64,000 nucleotides of DNA, from assembly GCF_000027005.1 (NCBI RefSeq), contig NC_012964.1:2232001-2296000 (forward strand), read 5' to 3'. Shown in pieces: positions 29,441 to 38,574 of the stretch; the first letter of the stretch is position 1; each line of letters begins with the position of its first letter. A program made the translations under genes and the position numbers. Source of the stretch: Komagataella phaffii GS115. Its lineage: Eukaryota > Ascomycota > Pichiomycetes > Pichiales > Pichiaceae. The notes below the pieces were generated by a model, which worked only from the letters and a program-made list of their open reading frames with translations, had not been told where the DNA came from and ran no database searches.

Positions 29441-30319
29441 TTAGTCCACCTTACGCTTGCTATATTTTTCTCTTAATGCATCAAAAGCTGGGTTTAGCTT
29501 GAATTTGATTCGGAAAGCATATTCGATAACTCGAGTTGGGACAAGGTACATCACAATTCCCATGAATGTAGCCATCTTGCCTCTGTAAACATGGACCGGA
29601 TCTCTGGAACTTAGGATGTCGTTAACTACCTTCTTGGAATAGGTAGCTGGAGACATTGGTTTATTTTTCTCGGCCATCTTTTTTCTTAGTTCAAAGGCCT
29701 CTAGCATTTCAGGGGATGCATAAACAGAGTCCTTAGGCAAGTCTCTGGTGTCAGCAATATTAGTGTCGACACCTCCAGTAACTACGTTCAAAACTTTGAC
29801 ACCCAATGGCTCTAACTCGAGGTGCAATACTGATGCATATTGGTGAATAGCAGCCTTGGAAGCTCCATAAACCGATCCCCAGGGAAAAGGACAGATACCT
29901 GCAAGCGATCCCGTAAACACAACGATCCCTTGGGCAGCGATCAACAGGGGTGCAAATTCCCTGGTCATCCTGATTGGGCCTAAAACATTCACTTGAAGAC
30001 ATTGCAATGCCCATTCGTCAGAAACATCTAGAGCAGGAACAGTACATGATTGGCCAGCATTATTATAAAGCAAATCTAACTTTCCATCGGTCAATTCAAT
30101 GACTTTCTTTTTCAACTCCAATACGCTGTCCAGGTCGGATACATCAGCTTTCAATGGAGTTACCCCATACTCTCGAAGACTTTCCATTGGCTCAAGTCTT
30201 CTTGCGGCTCCGAAGACTCTGAACCCTCTAGCTGAGAGCTCTTTACACAACTCGAATCCGATACCGGAAGAGGCTCCAGTTACAAGTGCTGTTTTAGTTC
30301 GTTGGGCTTGCTCTGGCAT
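29441..30319 (-). CDS. AYR1: 1-acyldihydroxyacetone-phosphate reductase-like SDR (Ayr1)
   Basis: A 292-residue short-chain dehydrogenase. The NADPH-binding TGASSGIG motif is at residues 14-21, NNAG near 90, and the catalytic Tyr-x3-Lys in YGASKAAIHQ near 155-160. The C-terminal third has a hydrophobic stretch (ATFMGIVMYLVPTRVIEYAF) suited to lipid-droplet and ER membrane association. S. cerevisiae Ayr1 reduces 1-acyl-DHAP to lysophosphatidate and also acts on triacylglycerol. The frame stays open upstream through the poly(A)/poly(T) tract to 30496, but the conserved start is the ATG at 30319 (MPEQAQRTKTALVTG). Confidence 0.9.
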   Translation of the reverse strand: MPEQAQRTKTALVTGASSGIGFELCKELSARGFRVFGAARRLEPMESLREYGVTPLKADVSDLDSVLELKKKVIELTDGKLDLLYNNAGQSCTVPALDVSDEWALQCLQVNVLGPIRMTREFAPLLIAAQGIVVFTGSLAGICPFPWGSVYGASKAAIHQYASVLHLELEPLGVKVLNVVTGGVDTNIADTRDLPKDSVYASPEMLEAFELRKKMAEKNKPMSPATYSKKVVNDILSSRDPVHVYRGKMATFMGIVMYLVPTRVIEYAFRIKFKLNPAFDALREKYSKRKVD

Positions 30320-30458
30320 GTTTCGGGCGAGTTTTGAAGACGTGCCAAATTGTGTGTGTGGAGGAGGGGGAAAAAGTAGCCAGGAGATTTTGGGAGGGAA
30401 ACGACACACGTAGCGCTCCAGTTGAGCATCGCTGGTAGTTTGCGAAGAAGCACGAGCG

Positions 30459-30482
30459 AAAAAAAAAAAAAAAAAAAAAAAA
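30459..30482 (+). repeat. Poly(dA) tract, 24 bases
   Basis: An uninterrupted run of 24 A lies in the 297-bp divergent region between AYR1 and GDT1, about 140 bp from either start. Such tracts typically exclude nucleosomes in yeast promoters. The exact length is prone to sequencing error. Confidence 0.9.
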
Positions 30483-30616
30483 CATTCTTCGCGCAAAGGC
30501 TATGAAATGCTTCTGACAGCTGCGAAACGCACTCACCCGTGAAACAAGCCCAAGGCACAATAACCATCTGATTTTTTTTCTGCTTATAAGACGAAACTCA
30601 GAGTTGCTACTTATCA

Positions 30617-31576
30617 ATGAAGTTTGGTCTTGGATCATTGGGATTGGCTGTGGCGCTAATACCTATTGCCTCAGCATTATACAGAGTTGACGACTATGAA
30701 ACATATGTACCAACCACGGTTGGACCACACCCGACAGGCGCTATAGAGCCTGCTGAAGATCAAGTTGATATCAAGGTGGAGCCAACAGTGTACTCCCAAC
30801 TGCTGGACGAGTTTGAGAATGTGTTGGGAGAGTCTGACGGAATGGTAAATCATGATAATCTTGCCTCAATTTGGATGTCATTTTCAATGATTGTCGTGTC
30901 TGAAATTGGAGATAAAACCTTTTTGATCGCAGCGTTGATGGCTATGAGATCTCCCAGATGGTTAGTGTTTGCAGGAGCATCGTCGGCCCTAGTGGTAATG
31001 ACAGTCCTGTCATGCATTGTCGGCCATATCCTTCCGACCTTGTTGACTGAAAAGACTACCAAGACTTTAGCCAGTATTTTGTTCGTAGTATTTGGAATAA
31101 AGTTGGCCAAGGAGGGATTCGAAACGCCGAAAGATGTCGGAGTTGAAGAAGAGCTAGCTGAAGTTGAAGAAGAAATTGCATTGTCATCCATCAACAATAA
31201 ATTGGATGACGCCGAAACTGGATCTGTATCTGGTTCTAACAAGAAGAAATACCAAACTACACTCTCTCACCTACTCGAAGAGACCAAGGAGTTGTTATCG
31301 TTCATTCTGTCTCCCACTTTCTTACAGGTTTTCACGATGACTTTCCTTGGTGAATGGGGAGACAGATCGCAAATAGCCACTATAGCTATGGCTGCCAGTG
31401 CTCAATTTTACTTTGTGATAGTGGGTAGTGTGCTAGGGCACGCACTCTGCACAGGCATTGCTGTACTGGGAGGTAAACTTCTTGCGGGACACATTTCTTT
31501 ACGGGCTGTCAACCTTGGGGGTTCCTTGGCCTTCTTCATCTTTGCATTCATATACTTATATGAGATATATATGTAG
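30617..31576 (+). CDS. GDT1: Golgi Ca2+/Mn2+:H+ transporter Gdt1 (UPF0016/TMEM165)
   Basis: A 319-residue membrane protein. A signal-like first helix (residues 1-20) is followed by a lumenal segment and two three-span repeats. Each repeat has the family ion-binding motif E-x-G-D-(K/R)-(T/S): EIGDKT at 96-101 and EWGDRS at 246-251. An acidic cytosolic loop (about 175-205) separates the repeats. Gdt1 supplies Mn2+ to Golgi glycosyltransferases and takes part in Ca2+ homeostasis; human TMEM165 defects cause a glycosylation disorder. The stop is only 9 bp from that of the convergent Cwf18-like gene. Confidence 0.94.
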   Translation: MKFGLGSLGLAVALIPIASALYRVDDYETYVPTTVGPHPTGAIEPAEDQVDIKVEPTVYSQLLDEFENVLGESDGMVNHDNLASIWMSFSMIVVSEIGDKTFLIAALMAMRSPRWLVFAGASSALVVMTVLSCIVGHILPTLLTEKTTKTLASILFVVFGIKLAKEGFETPKDVGVEEELAEVEEEIALSSINNKLDDAETGSVSGSNKKKYQTTLSHLLEETKELLSFILSPTFLQVFTMTFLGEWGDRSQIATIAMAASAQFYFVIVGSVLGHALCTGIAVLGGKLLAGHISLRAVNLGGSLAFFIFAFIYLYEIYM

Positions 31577-31585
31577 TTGATCGAA

Positions 31586-31942
31586 CTATTTCTGTTGACT
31601 ACGGCTTGCCTGGATTCGCTTTCGTACTAGTTCTTGAATCTTTAAATCCGTTGCTTCCTGCAGCTGCGTCTGGTACTTGTCCAATTTGATTGATAGATCA
31701 TTTCTCGGTTTCTTACTGCTATTTTCCTGTGTATTGCTTTGTTGAATATGTGTTAATCCTCTGACTCTCTCTTCAAATGAGCTCAGAACGGACCTCTCAA
31801 ACTGCCCACTGACAGCCTCTATAGTGGTTACACCGTCGGTCACCAATGGTGGCTCATCCGTATCTTCACCAGCTTGGTCAGCTGCCTTCAGTGTATCCCT
31901 TGTCTCGGGATTGTAGTTACGGAATTTCATCTGCTTACTCAT
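31586..31942 (-). CDS. Cwf18/CCDC12-like spliceosome-associated protein
   Basis: A 118-residue charged protein. The N-terminal MKFRNYNPET matches the LRFRNYVPED-type motif of CCDC12/Cwf18, and the C-terminal coiled coil (DLSIKLDKYQTQLQEATDLK, then IQELVRKRI) corresponds to the family's lysine-rich helix with a conserved RKRI-like end. Human and fission-yeast members are in the NineTeen/Cdc5-associated activated spliceosome. The N-terminal arginine-rich part of longer relatives is missing. An in-frame ATG at 31978 would add 12 hydrophobic residues; I prefer the ATG at 31942 (MSKQMKFRNY). Its promoter must lie within 81 bp or inside the MOT1 3' end. Confidence 0.75.
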   Translation of the reverse strand: MSKQMKFRNYNPETRDTLKAADQAGEDTDEPPLVTDGVTTIEAVSGQFERSVLSSFEERVRGLTHIQQSNTQENSSKKPRNDLSIKLDKYQTQLQEATDLKIQELVRKRIQASRSQQK

Positions 31943-32023
31943 TATCTCCAAAAATATTATACGATTAAGTAAGTTCATTCAAGTTATATACACATACATT
32001 ACGTAAGATCCGCGCAAACTGGG

Positions 32024-35000
32024 CTACTTCAGCGTTTTGATAAACGAGTCCAGGTCGTACTCTTCCTCATACTGAGAAGCATCCCATAGTTCAGCCAACT
32101 CGCCAACAGCTGATCCCGCCTTTCCTCCAAGGCCAGCTTCATCTGGGATCTCAACTTTTTTCCTATTGGTCTCATCAGAAACTGCAGTAACAGTTGCAGC
32201 AGCTGGTACAGTTGACCCTCCATTCTCATCTTCAACATTGAAAAGATCCAATAACTGACCAGTATCCATGGATGCCAAACCAGCATTCTGTTGGTTGACT
32301 ACTGAGGATGCTATATTCATTTTGAATTTTTGTAGTCCCATGATGCGCTCTTCTAGCGTGTTCTGGGTGATCAATCTGTAGACATTGACGACCTTCTTTT
32401 GGCCCAGCCGGTGAGCTCTGTCCATTGCCTGAAGATCATTCATTGGATTCCAGTCGTGCTCCACAAATATCACGGTGTCTGCTCCGGTGAGGTTCAAACC
32501 CAGTCCACCAACTTTAGTGGTCAGTAACAGCAAATCAATGGAGGGATCTTCATTGAATTTTCTGACAATAGATTGTCTACTGTGAGGATCGGTGGAACCA
32601 TCCAATCTCATATAAGTTACACTAGGCATGTGTTTGCGAAGCAAATCATTCTCCACCATATCAAGCATATCTTTCAACTGGCAGAAGATCAGAGCACGAT
32701 GTTGACTAATTACACCTTCAGATCCAGTCACCAATTGTTGCTGTTGTCTTCTTAGTGAAGATCCAAGTCCTTCTTCGCTATTTTCATCACTTGAGCCTAT
32801 TCCGCATTCTAGCAACAAAGTCTTTAAGGAAACTAGCTTTGGAGCATGTCTAATGTCTCTAATATCCATTTTTGAATCTCTTAAATACGCTTGAACATCT
32901 GCGTATTGTGGGTGCTTCGGAGTCACCACCAATGCTGGATGATTGCACAACTTTCTCATGTACTGCAAAGCTTGGAAAATATGCTGTTTGCTCTCTTTCT
33001 TTTCGTTAGCATCCTTAACCTCGGCCTCGACAGTTCCCTTTTGTTTTTTGGCAAAATCTCTATACAATTGACGTTGCAAATCACTAAGTTGACAGTAGTA
33101 ATCTTGAATTATCTTAGGGGGTAAGTCAGATAAAACATCCTCTTTCAGACGTCTTAGCATGAAAGGTAAAACTTGCTTATGTAATGACTCTAGAGCCAGT
33201 GCACCAGCCTCCTGTTCCTTGGAAGATGTCTTGGAGTTTCGGGATACGGCAATTGGTTTGGCAAACTTTTCTTGAAATATCTTTTCAGTCCCCAAAAAGC
33301 CTGGCATCAAGAAGTCAAATAGAGACCATAACTCAAGGACATTATTTTGAATTGGAGTTCCAGAAAGAATCAAACGATGTTCTGCTCTGAATTTTTTGAC
33401 AGATTTAGTCAACTTGGTATTTGAATTCTTGATAATGTGGCCCTCGTCTAGGACACAGTAGTTGAAATCATGCTTCACCAAATGCTCCAAGTCATTCCTT
33501 GCAACATCATAAGAAGTAATGATCACATCAACATCGCCCAATTTTCCCCTCAAGCTGGAACGGTTTGAAGGGCTGCCAGTATAAACTAAGATCGTCATGA
33601 AAGCTGCATATTGTTTGAATTCCTGCTCCCAATGGCCGGTTAACGAGGGTGGACAAACGATCAAAGATGGGATCTTTCTAAAGTTAGCATTTTGAGACTT
33701 TGCAAACTCCTCTTGTCTCAAATAATGGTCACTGGCTACGATACAGATGGTCTGTAAAGTCTTTCCTAGACCCATATCATCACATAATATGCCATGTAAA
33801 TGATATTTATTTAGGAAAGCTAACCAGTTAACTCCCTCTTGTTGATACTTCCTCAAGGTAGCATTAATTGAAACTGGCAATTCAAATGGTTTAATCTTAG
33901 TAGGATCCATCATTTGTTGAATGAATTCTCTTTCTCTGTCTCTTCCTTCCAGTAACTCTTTGGGCATATCTGGTGGGTCTTCAATGCCGGCCTCCAATGG
34001 AACTAGCTTGATGATTGAGGCAAAAGTTGTGGTTGCCAGAAATCTAACATCGTTGTTAGCATCGCTCATACGCCCTAGAACCGGAACAATTAAAAACACC
34101 ACATATGGTAAGATGCTAGGTCCCATAGTAACAGAAAGGTGGAAGATGAACTCAATGCTACCCTGGCGTTTCACTAGAGATCCGGGGTCATTTATCATTG
34201 GCAAAATATCTTTGATGACAATGGGAATTAGTTTAGTCGGTACACATGAACTCAATAATGCTAGCAACCTTGCAGCACAGTATCGGAATACTGAATATTG
34301 TGATTTCAGTGCTAACAAGATTAGTGGCACTTTCTCAATTACCAGGTACCTTAAATCTGGATGCAAATTAACAAACAAGGCACGAAGGATGCCCAAACTG
34401 TCTACCAATGACTGGCCAGTTTCGTCATCATACTCCGCTTTGTCATTAAGCTTCTCAAGTGGCGAAAATATTATAGACTTTAAAGTTGGGAGTTGCTCAA
34501 AAAGGGAAACTCCGTACTTGTCCAAGAATATATTCAAAGTGTAAAGGGCACCACGTCGTTTTATAGCTGCAAAATGGGCTTCCCTTTCCAACGCTGCTAC
34601 CTCTAAAGCATCCAGTTTTGATTCTTCTCTCTTCAATGAAAGGATTGTATCTTTGAACGTAGCATTTGGAGTAAATTCAGGAACTTCAGATGTGTCAACA
34701 CAAAGGAAAGCTGATAGGTTTTTTGTAATTTTGTCGGCGGCATTTTTCTTGTTTTGTTGGTTGAGTATCGAGACTAAGTGTGTAATAGAAGTTGCCGATC
34801 TCAACTGCAAAGTTTCTAGCTCCTCTGATTTCACGCTGTCCATCAGAGAACGAATGACAGGGTTCAATTTCTTAGGGAGACCATTTAATTGTAGTGACAG
34901 CGCAGCAAACGCTGATAATACCCTTGTGGTTCTCTCGTTCTTGGCCCTATTCGTATCATGTATAGCCAGTTCTATTCTCTTTTTGGCATCTTCAAGTGCA

Positions 35001-37837
35001 TTAGAGGCAGACATTCTATACATTGGAGATAAACTTTTTAGTAACTTGTCATAAGAGGAATCAATGATTTTTCGACTTGTATCAATGCTGAATGCACTGG
35101 GGCCTGCTTGAACTTCACCCTGAACCACAATCGGAAGTTGCGGAACTTTGCTTGCTGGCAGTTTTCCAACGTCAGTGAATGTGGCAAATAGATACAAACA
35201 TGATGTTCGCACGCCCTTAAGTGTTCCAGTAAGCTCCCTAAAGAATGGTAACGAATCCGGATTCTGTAGGAGCTGTGAAAGATGATCACTAACTATGTTT
35301 CTGGCAATATTAAGAAATTTCTCCTTCTCCTCCTGGGATATGCTAGAAGCATTCAAAGAAATACTATATTCTTCAAGAACGATGGCACCAAACAATCTAG
35401 TAGATGAATAAGGCGATTGCATACATTTGAGTAGTAGTGTAAACACGTCACTTAAAACATTCTCATCAGAAATGTTAGTGAGTGTACGGCCGTAAGCTTT
35501 GGAGGCATAGGTCTTAGTGTCCACGAATGTCTCCGTAGGAACTAAAGAAAGATCACCATTGATAATAGGTGCATCTATATCCACTCTTGACTCATAATGT
35601 GAGGGCATACCGGTATCATCATCCCTGAAGTCCGGTTTAGACGATGAGGACATCTTTCTTTTTTTACCATTGGTGTCATTGTTGATTGAGTCTATTCCAG
35701 CTCCAACAGGATCATCAAATATTGATCTCACAAATTCTAAATCATACTGCATGTTTCCCCGCGGCCTAACTAATAAAGATCTAGGCATTGCGTAAGTTGA
35801 ACGGGACACTCCAATTGGAATTGATAATAAAGCCAGTAATGGAAGATAATTATCTTTGAAAACATCCAAAATAGTAACATATTTAGAATTGGTTGCTTCT
35901 TGTAACAGGGTTTCATATAGTTGATATGACAGAGCCAAAACTTCAGGATTCTGTTCCAACAGTATATTCTGAAATATCAGTCGGAAGGTTTTGGCGTCTA
36001 TCCAATCCTTAACGAAAGGATCGTCGATAGTCAAAAACGCTTGCAGGGTTCGAAGTACTGACTTTCTCACAGATGTTATGGAATGTCTAAGAAACGGGTA
36101 TAACCTTGGAATAAGAGTCTTGAATTGTGCATCCTTCTTAAGTTTTTCCAAAACTTCGGTATGAGAGCATAGCTTGGCTAATAAATCCATTACTGAGCCA
36201 ATTGCAGCAGATAGGTCGTCCTTTATATCTGTTAGGCATCCCCACAACACATCAACAATATTAAACACCAGTCCCAGTTTAAGCTTCACAAACTCCTTCG
36301 TGATAGGTGTCAAGGTAGAGGCAGCTACGCTTTGCACATCATCGTCTGAACTTTGGTTTAAGCCAAGAAGCACCATATCAACGACCTTGGACAAAAGTTC
36401 ATCGGGATACTTGAACAAAATGTCTGTTTTAACACTTACAAAGTATCGAAGCCCCAACATACCGCCATGTTTCGCTTCCCAACATTTGGGTTCGATACCA
36501 TCCTGTGTGATAAGATCAGCTAATGTGTGAAAAACTTTTAATACCAAGTCTTCATGCAAATGTAAAAGAACGGTTGCAAGTGTTTGAGCAGCGTTTTCTC
36601 TTACAGGGGTAACAACTGTGTCGGAAACATAATCTCCAAAACGATCTAAAGCAAAAAGCGATAATATACGGAAAGATAAATCCTCTAAAGTGGCATTATT
36701 TCTCTGATTGTTTTCTTCGATCGTTTTACCCTTAACTCTCCCTGCTCCTAAAGCATGTTTCTTTAGAAGTTCACGCAGACCCATTGCAGCACCATGTCGG
36801 ATTTCCCAGATAGGATCAAATAAATCCAAAAGCATAAGCTCATAAACTCCTTGGAAGGGCCAAACATAACCTGATGCAGCACTGGCATTCTGGAGGATTG
36901 GGGATATAGCAGACACTTTGTGTTCAACGACTATCTTGTTACCATTGGCTTGAGAGGTGATATCCACATCCATAAGGTCACTTTTCTCATCTACTGGGGT
37001 AGCGGTGTCACCTGTTTGCTTGAGCTCGGGAATTGACCCATCTTTTTCGAGTTGCCTGCTCACTGAACTTTGAGATAGGTCAACAGGCTTATTCTTGGAA
37101 AAAGCACTATTCTTGGCATTTGCCTTTGCTTTCCGTCTTGCCAATGCTTTCATGCGGGCGCTTGCCTTTTTCTCTGTTTTGATAGCCTCTGTTTCAGAAA
37201 TTCCTGGAGAAGCAGAGGAGAGGAGCTTTTCATGGTCAGTGTTGAGTTCATTCTTAACTTCGATCTTTACTGATGCTTCAAGGTCCTCCTTTTTGATGTC
37301 TGAATCTAGTTCTGGGCTGTGTGAACCATATTCGTTGTCGTCCTGGGGAAACCCTGGAAGTCCTAAATTACTATTGATGGATTTCTTTTGTCTCTTAATG
37401 TCGTTTTTATAGTTCGCTAAGTTTTTTGGATGTTCATGATCCAAAACACCATCTCCTGAGGCCAATAGTTTGCGGCCATGCGTAATTATTTCATATAAGT
37501 TCCAGTCATCGAATGTAATTAGGGATTCATCGAGACTCGAAATCTTGTCATAGTCAGAGGGCAATTCCTTTTTTATCTGTTCTGGGGATTCATCATTATC
37601 ATCTGCATTGGGATCCCAGACGGGAGCATGGCTGACAATGCCTCCAAAAGCCTTTGCCGTTGAAACACGAGTCTCCCATCGCTTGGATCGTAAGTAGGGA
37701 TATACGCGTGATAAAAGATTAAGTATTTCTTCTGGGTGCTGTTTCGCCAGATCCGTAAGCTGATCAGCGGCCGTGTTCCTTATAAAGGGCGTTGATCCTG
37801 TATCTAGTAGTAGTACTAGTCTTTCTAATCTTGACAT
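32024..37837 (-). CDS. MOT1: TBP-removing Snf2-family ATPase Mot1
   Basis: A 1937-residue protein. The N-terminal two-thirds is HEAT-repeat solenoid that grips TBP, interrupted by a charged low-complexity region (about residues 130-280) with basic stretches (RMKALARRKAKANAK). The C-terminal Snf2 ATPase starts near residue 1320. Walker A is DDMGLGKT at 1353-1360, the DEGH box replaces DEAH, and helicase motifs include SGTPIQNN, TTKVGGLGLNLTGAD and DRAHRLGQ. Mot1 uses ATP to strip TBP from DNA and redistribute it between promoters. It is the largest gene here, with no frame interruption. A long antisense frame at 33921-34544 is a shadow. Confidence 0.97.
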   Translation of the reverse strand: MSRLERLVLLLDTGSTPFIRNTAADQLTDLAKQHPEEILNLLSRVYPYLRSKRWETRVSTAKAFGGIVSHAPVWDPNADDNDESPEQIKKELPSDYDKISSLDESLITFDDWNLYEIITHGRKLLASGDGVLDHEHPKNLANYKNDIKRQKKSINSNLGLPGFPQDDNEYGSHSPELDSDIKKEDLEASVKIEVKNELNTDHEKLLSSASPGISETEAIKTEKKASARMKALARRKAKANAKNSAFSKNKPVDLSQSSVSRQLEKDGSIPELKQTGDTATPVDEKSDLMDVDITSQANGNKIVVEHKVSAISPILQNASAASGYVWPFQGVYELMLLDLFDPIWEIRHGAAMGLRELLKKHALGAGRVKGKTIEENNQRNNATLEDLSFRILSLFALDRFGDYVSDTVVTPVRENAAQTLATVLLHLHEDLVLKVFHTLADLITQDGIEPKCWEAKHGGMLGLRYFVSVKTDILFKYPDELLSKVVDMVLLGLNQSSDDDVQSVAASTLTPITKEFVKLKLGLVFNIVDVLWGCLTDIKDDLSAAIGSVMDLLAKLCSHTEVLEKLKKDAQFKTLIPRLYPFLRHSITSVRKSVLRTLQAFLTIDDPFVKDWIDAKTFRLIFQNILLEQNPEVLALSYQLYETLLQEATNSKYVTILDVFKDNYLPLLALLSIPIGVSRSTYAMPRSLLVRPRGNMQYDLEFVRSIFDDPVGAGIDSINNDTNGKKRKMSSSSKPDFRDDDTGMPSHYESRVDIDAPIINGDLSLVPTETFVDTKTYASKAYGRTLTNISDENVLSDVFTLLLKCMQSPYSSTRLFGAIVLEEYSISLNASSISQEEKEKFLNIARNIVSDHLSQLLQNPDSLPFFRELTGTLKGVRTSCLYLFATFTDVGKLPASKVPQLPIVVQGEVQAGPSAFSIDTSRKIIDSSYDKLLKSLSPMYRMSASNALEDAKKRIELAIHDTNRAKNERTTRVLSAFAALSLQLNGLPKKLNPVIRSLMDSVKSEELETLQLRSATSITHLVSILNQQNKKNAADKITKNLSAFLCVDTSEVPEFTPNATFKDTILSLKREESKLDALEVAALEREAHFAAIKRRGALYTLNIFLDKYGVSLFEQLPTLKSIIFSPLEKLNDKAEYDDETGQSLVDSLGILRALFVNLHPDLRYLVIEKVPLILLALKSQYSVFRYCAARLLALLSSCVPTKLIPIVIKDILPMINDPGSLVKRQGSIEFIFHLSVTMGPSILPYVVFLIVPVLGRMSDANNDVRFLATTTFASIIKLVPLEAGIEDPPDMPKELLEGRDREREFIQQMMDPTKIKPFELPVSINATLRKYQQEGVNWLAFLNKYHLHGILCDDMGLGKTLQTICIVASDHYLRQEEFAKSQNANFRKIPSLIVCPPSLTGHWEQEFKQYAAFMTILVYTGSPSNRSSLRGKLGDVDVIITSYDVARNDLEHLVKHDFNYCVLDEGHIIKNSNTKLTKSVKKFRAEHRLILSGTPIQNNVLELWSLFDFLMPGFLGTEKIFQEKFAKPIAVSRNSKTSSKEQEAGALALESLHKQVLPFMLRRLKEDVLSDLPPKIIQDYYCQLSDLQRQLYRDFAKKQKGTVEAEVKDANEKKESKQHIFQALQYMRKLCNHPALVVTPKHPQYADVQAYLRDSKMDIRDIRHAPKLVSLKTLLLECGIGSSDENSEEGLGSSLRRQQQQLVTGSEGVISQHRALIFCQLKDMLDMVENDLLRKHMPSVTYMRLDGSTDPHSRQSIVRKFNEDPSIDLLLLTTKVGGLGLNLTGADTVIFVEHDWNPMNDLQAMDRAHRLGQKKVVNVYRLITQNTLEERIMGLQKFKMNIASSVVNQQNAGLASMDTGQLLDLFNVEDENGGSTVPAAATVTAVSDETNRKKVEIPDEAGLGGKAGSAVGELAELWDASQYEEEYDLDSFIKTLK

Positions 37838-38574
37838 TACGGTTGGATGAAACTTAACAGCCAGGAACCATAGCCCAACAGAAGGTAAGGAAAAATGAAG
37901 CTGTTTACATAATCGAGAGGAAAAAAGGGTTTACTTATAGGGTGGAAATCGGTAGTGCACGAGATAAACGGACGTGTCGATGGCCGAGATGTTAGATGTA
38001 CAACAACTGGGTATTTATTGCGTCCCAAGTCATCAAGCAAATCCACAACTTACATCTTTCGTTGGAAATTGATTGTTGGTTTATCATCTGTACGAATCGG
38101 AACTAGAACCAAGATTTCCATTGGTACTCGTGGTCTTTTGCTGCTGTTTCTTGATCTGGGAGCCCACAGTGACGGGCAATTAATATTTAATTGAACCCAA
38201 TGAGCAGCTTACAATTACGCATTTTATTCGAGAAGGAAAGTTGCATACGCAATATTATACAGATCAATAGCTATATATTAAATAGCAGACACGATTTATT
38301 TCCTGAAAAATTCATAACCACTCAACTTTTCCTTTGTTACCCCGGTTGATTGCTCCCTTGATTGCTGTTGTCTGCTGTCATTGCTCACCCTCTCCTTTAC
38401 CAGTTCTCTTTCGTGTCACGTTATCTGATCAATCCATCTTGATAGTGACAGTGAATTCGCGATCTGTCTTTTTCAAATCCGCGACATGCCATCCCGGAGT
38501 AGCCTCGTGCATCCAAAGTTAGTTTAAGCAACAGGCCCCTTTCTTCTGAATATATCACCTCTTTAATTGACAAC
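37838..38574. other. 737-bp divergent MOT1/PFK26 promoter region
   Basis: This region holds the promoters of two divergent genes. An AT-rich inverted repeat, CAATTAA-TAT-TTAATTG, lies at 38177-38193. A TATATATTAAATA-like sequence near 38271 could serve as a TATA element. I see no RNA gene or convincing small gene. Confidence 0.55.

Noticed and set aside
33921..34544. 207-codon open frame antisense to MOT1
   Set aside because: It lies wholly inside the conserved MOT1 reading frame and looks like no known family.
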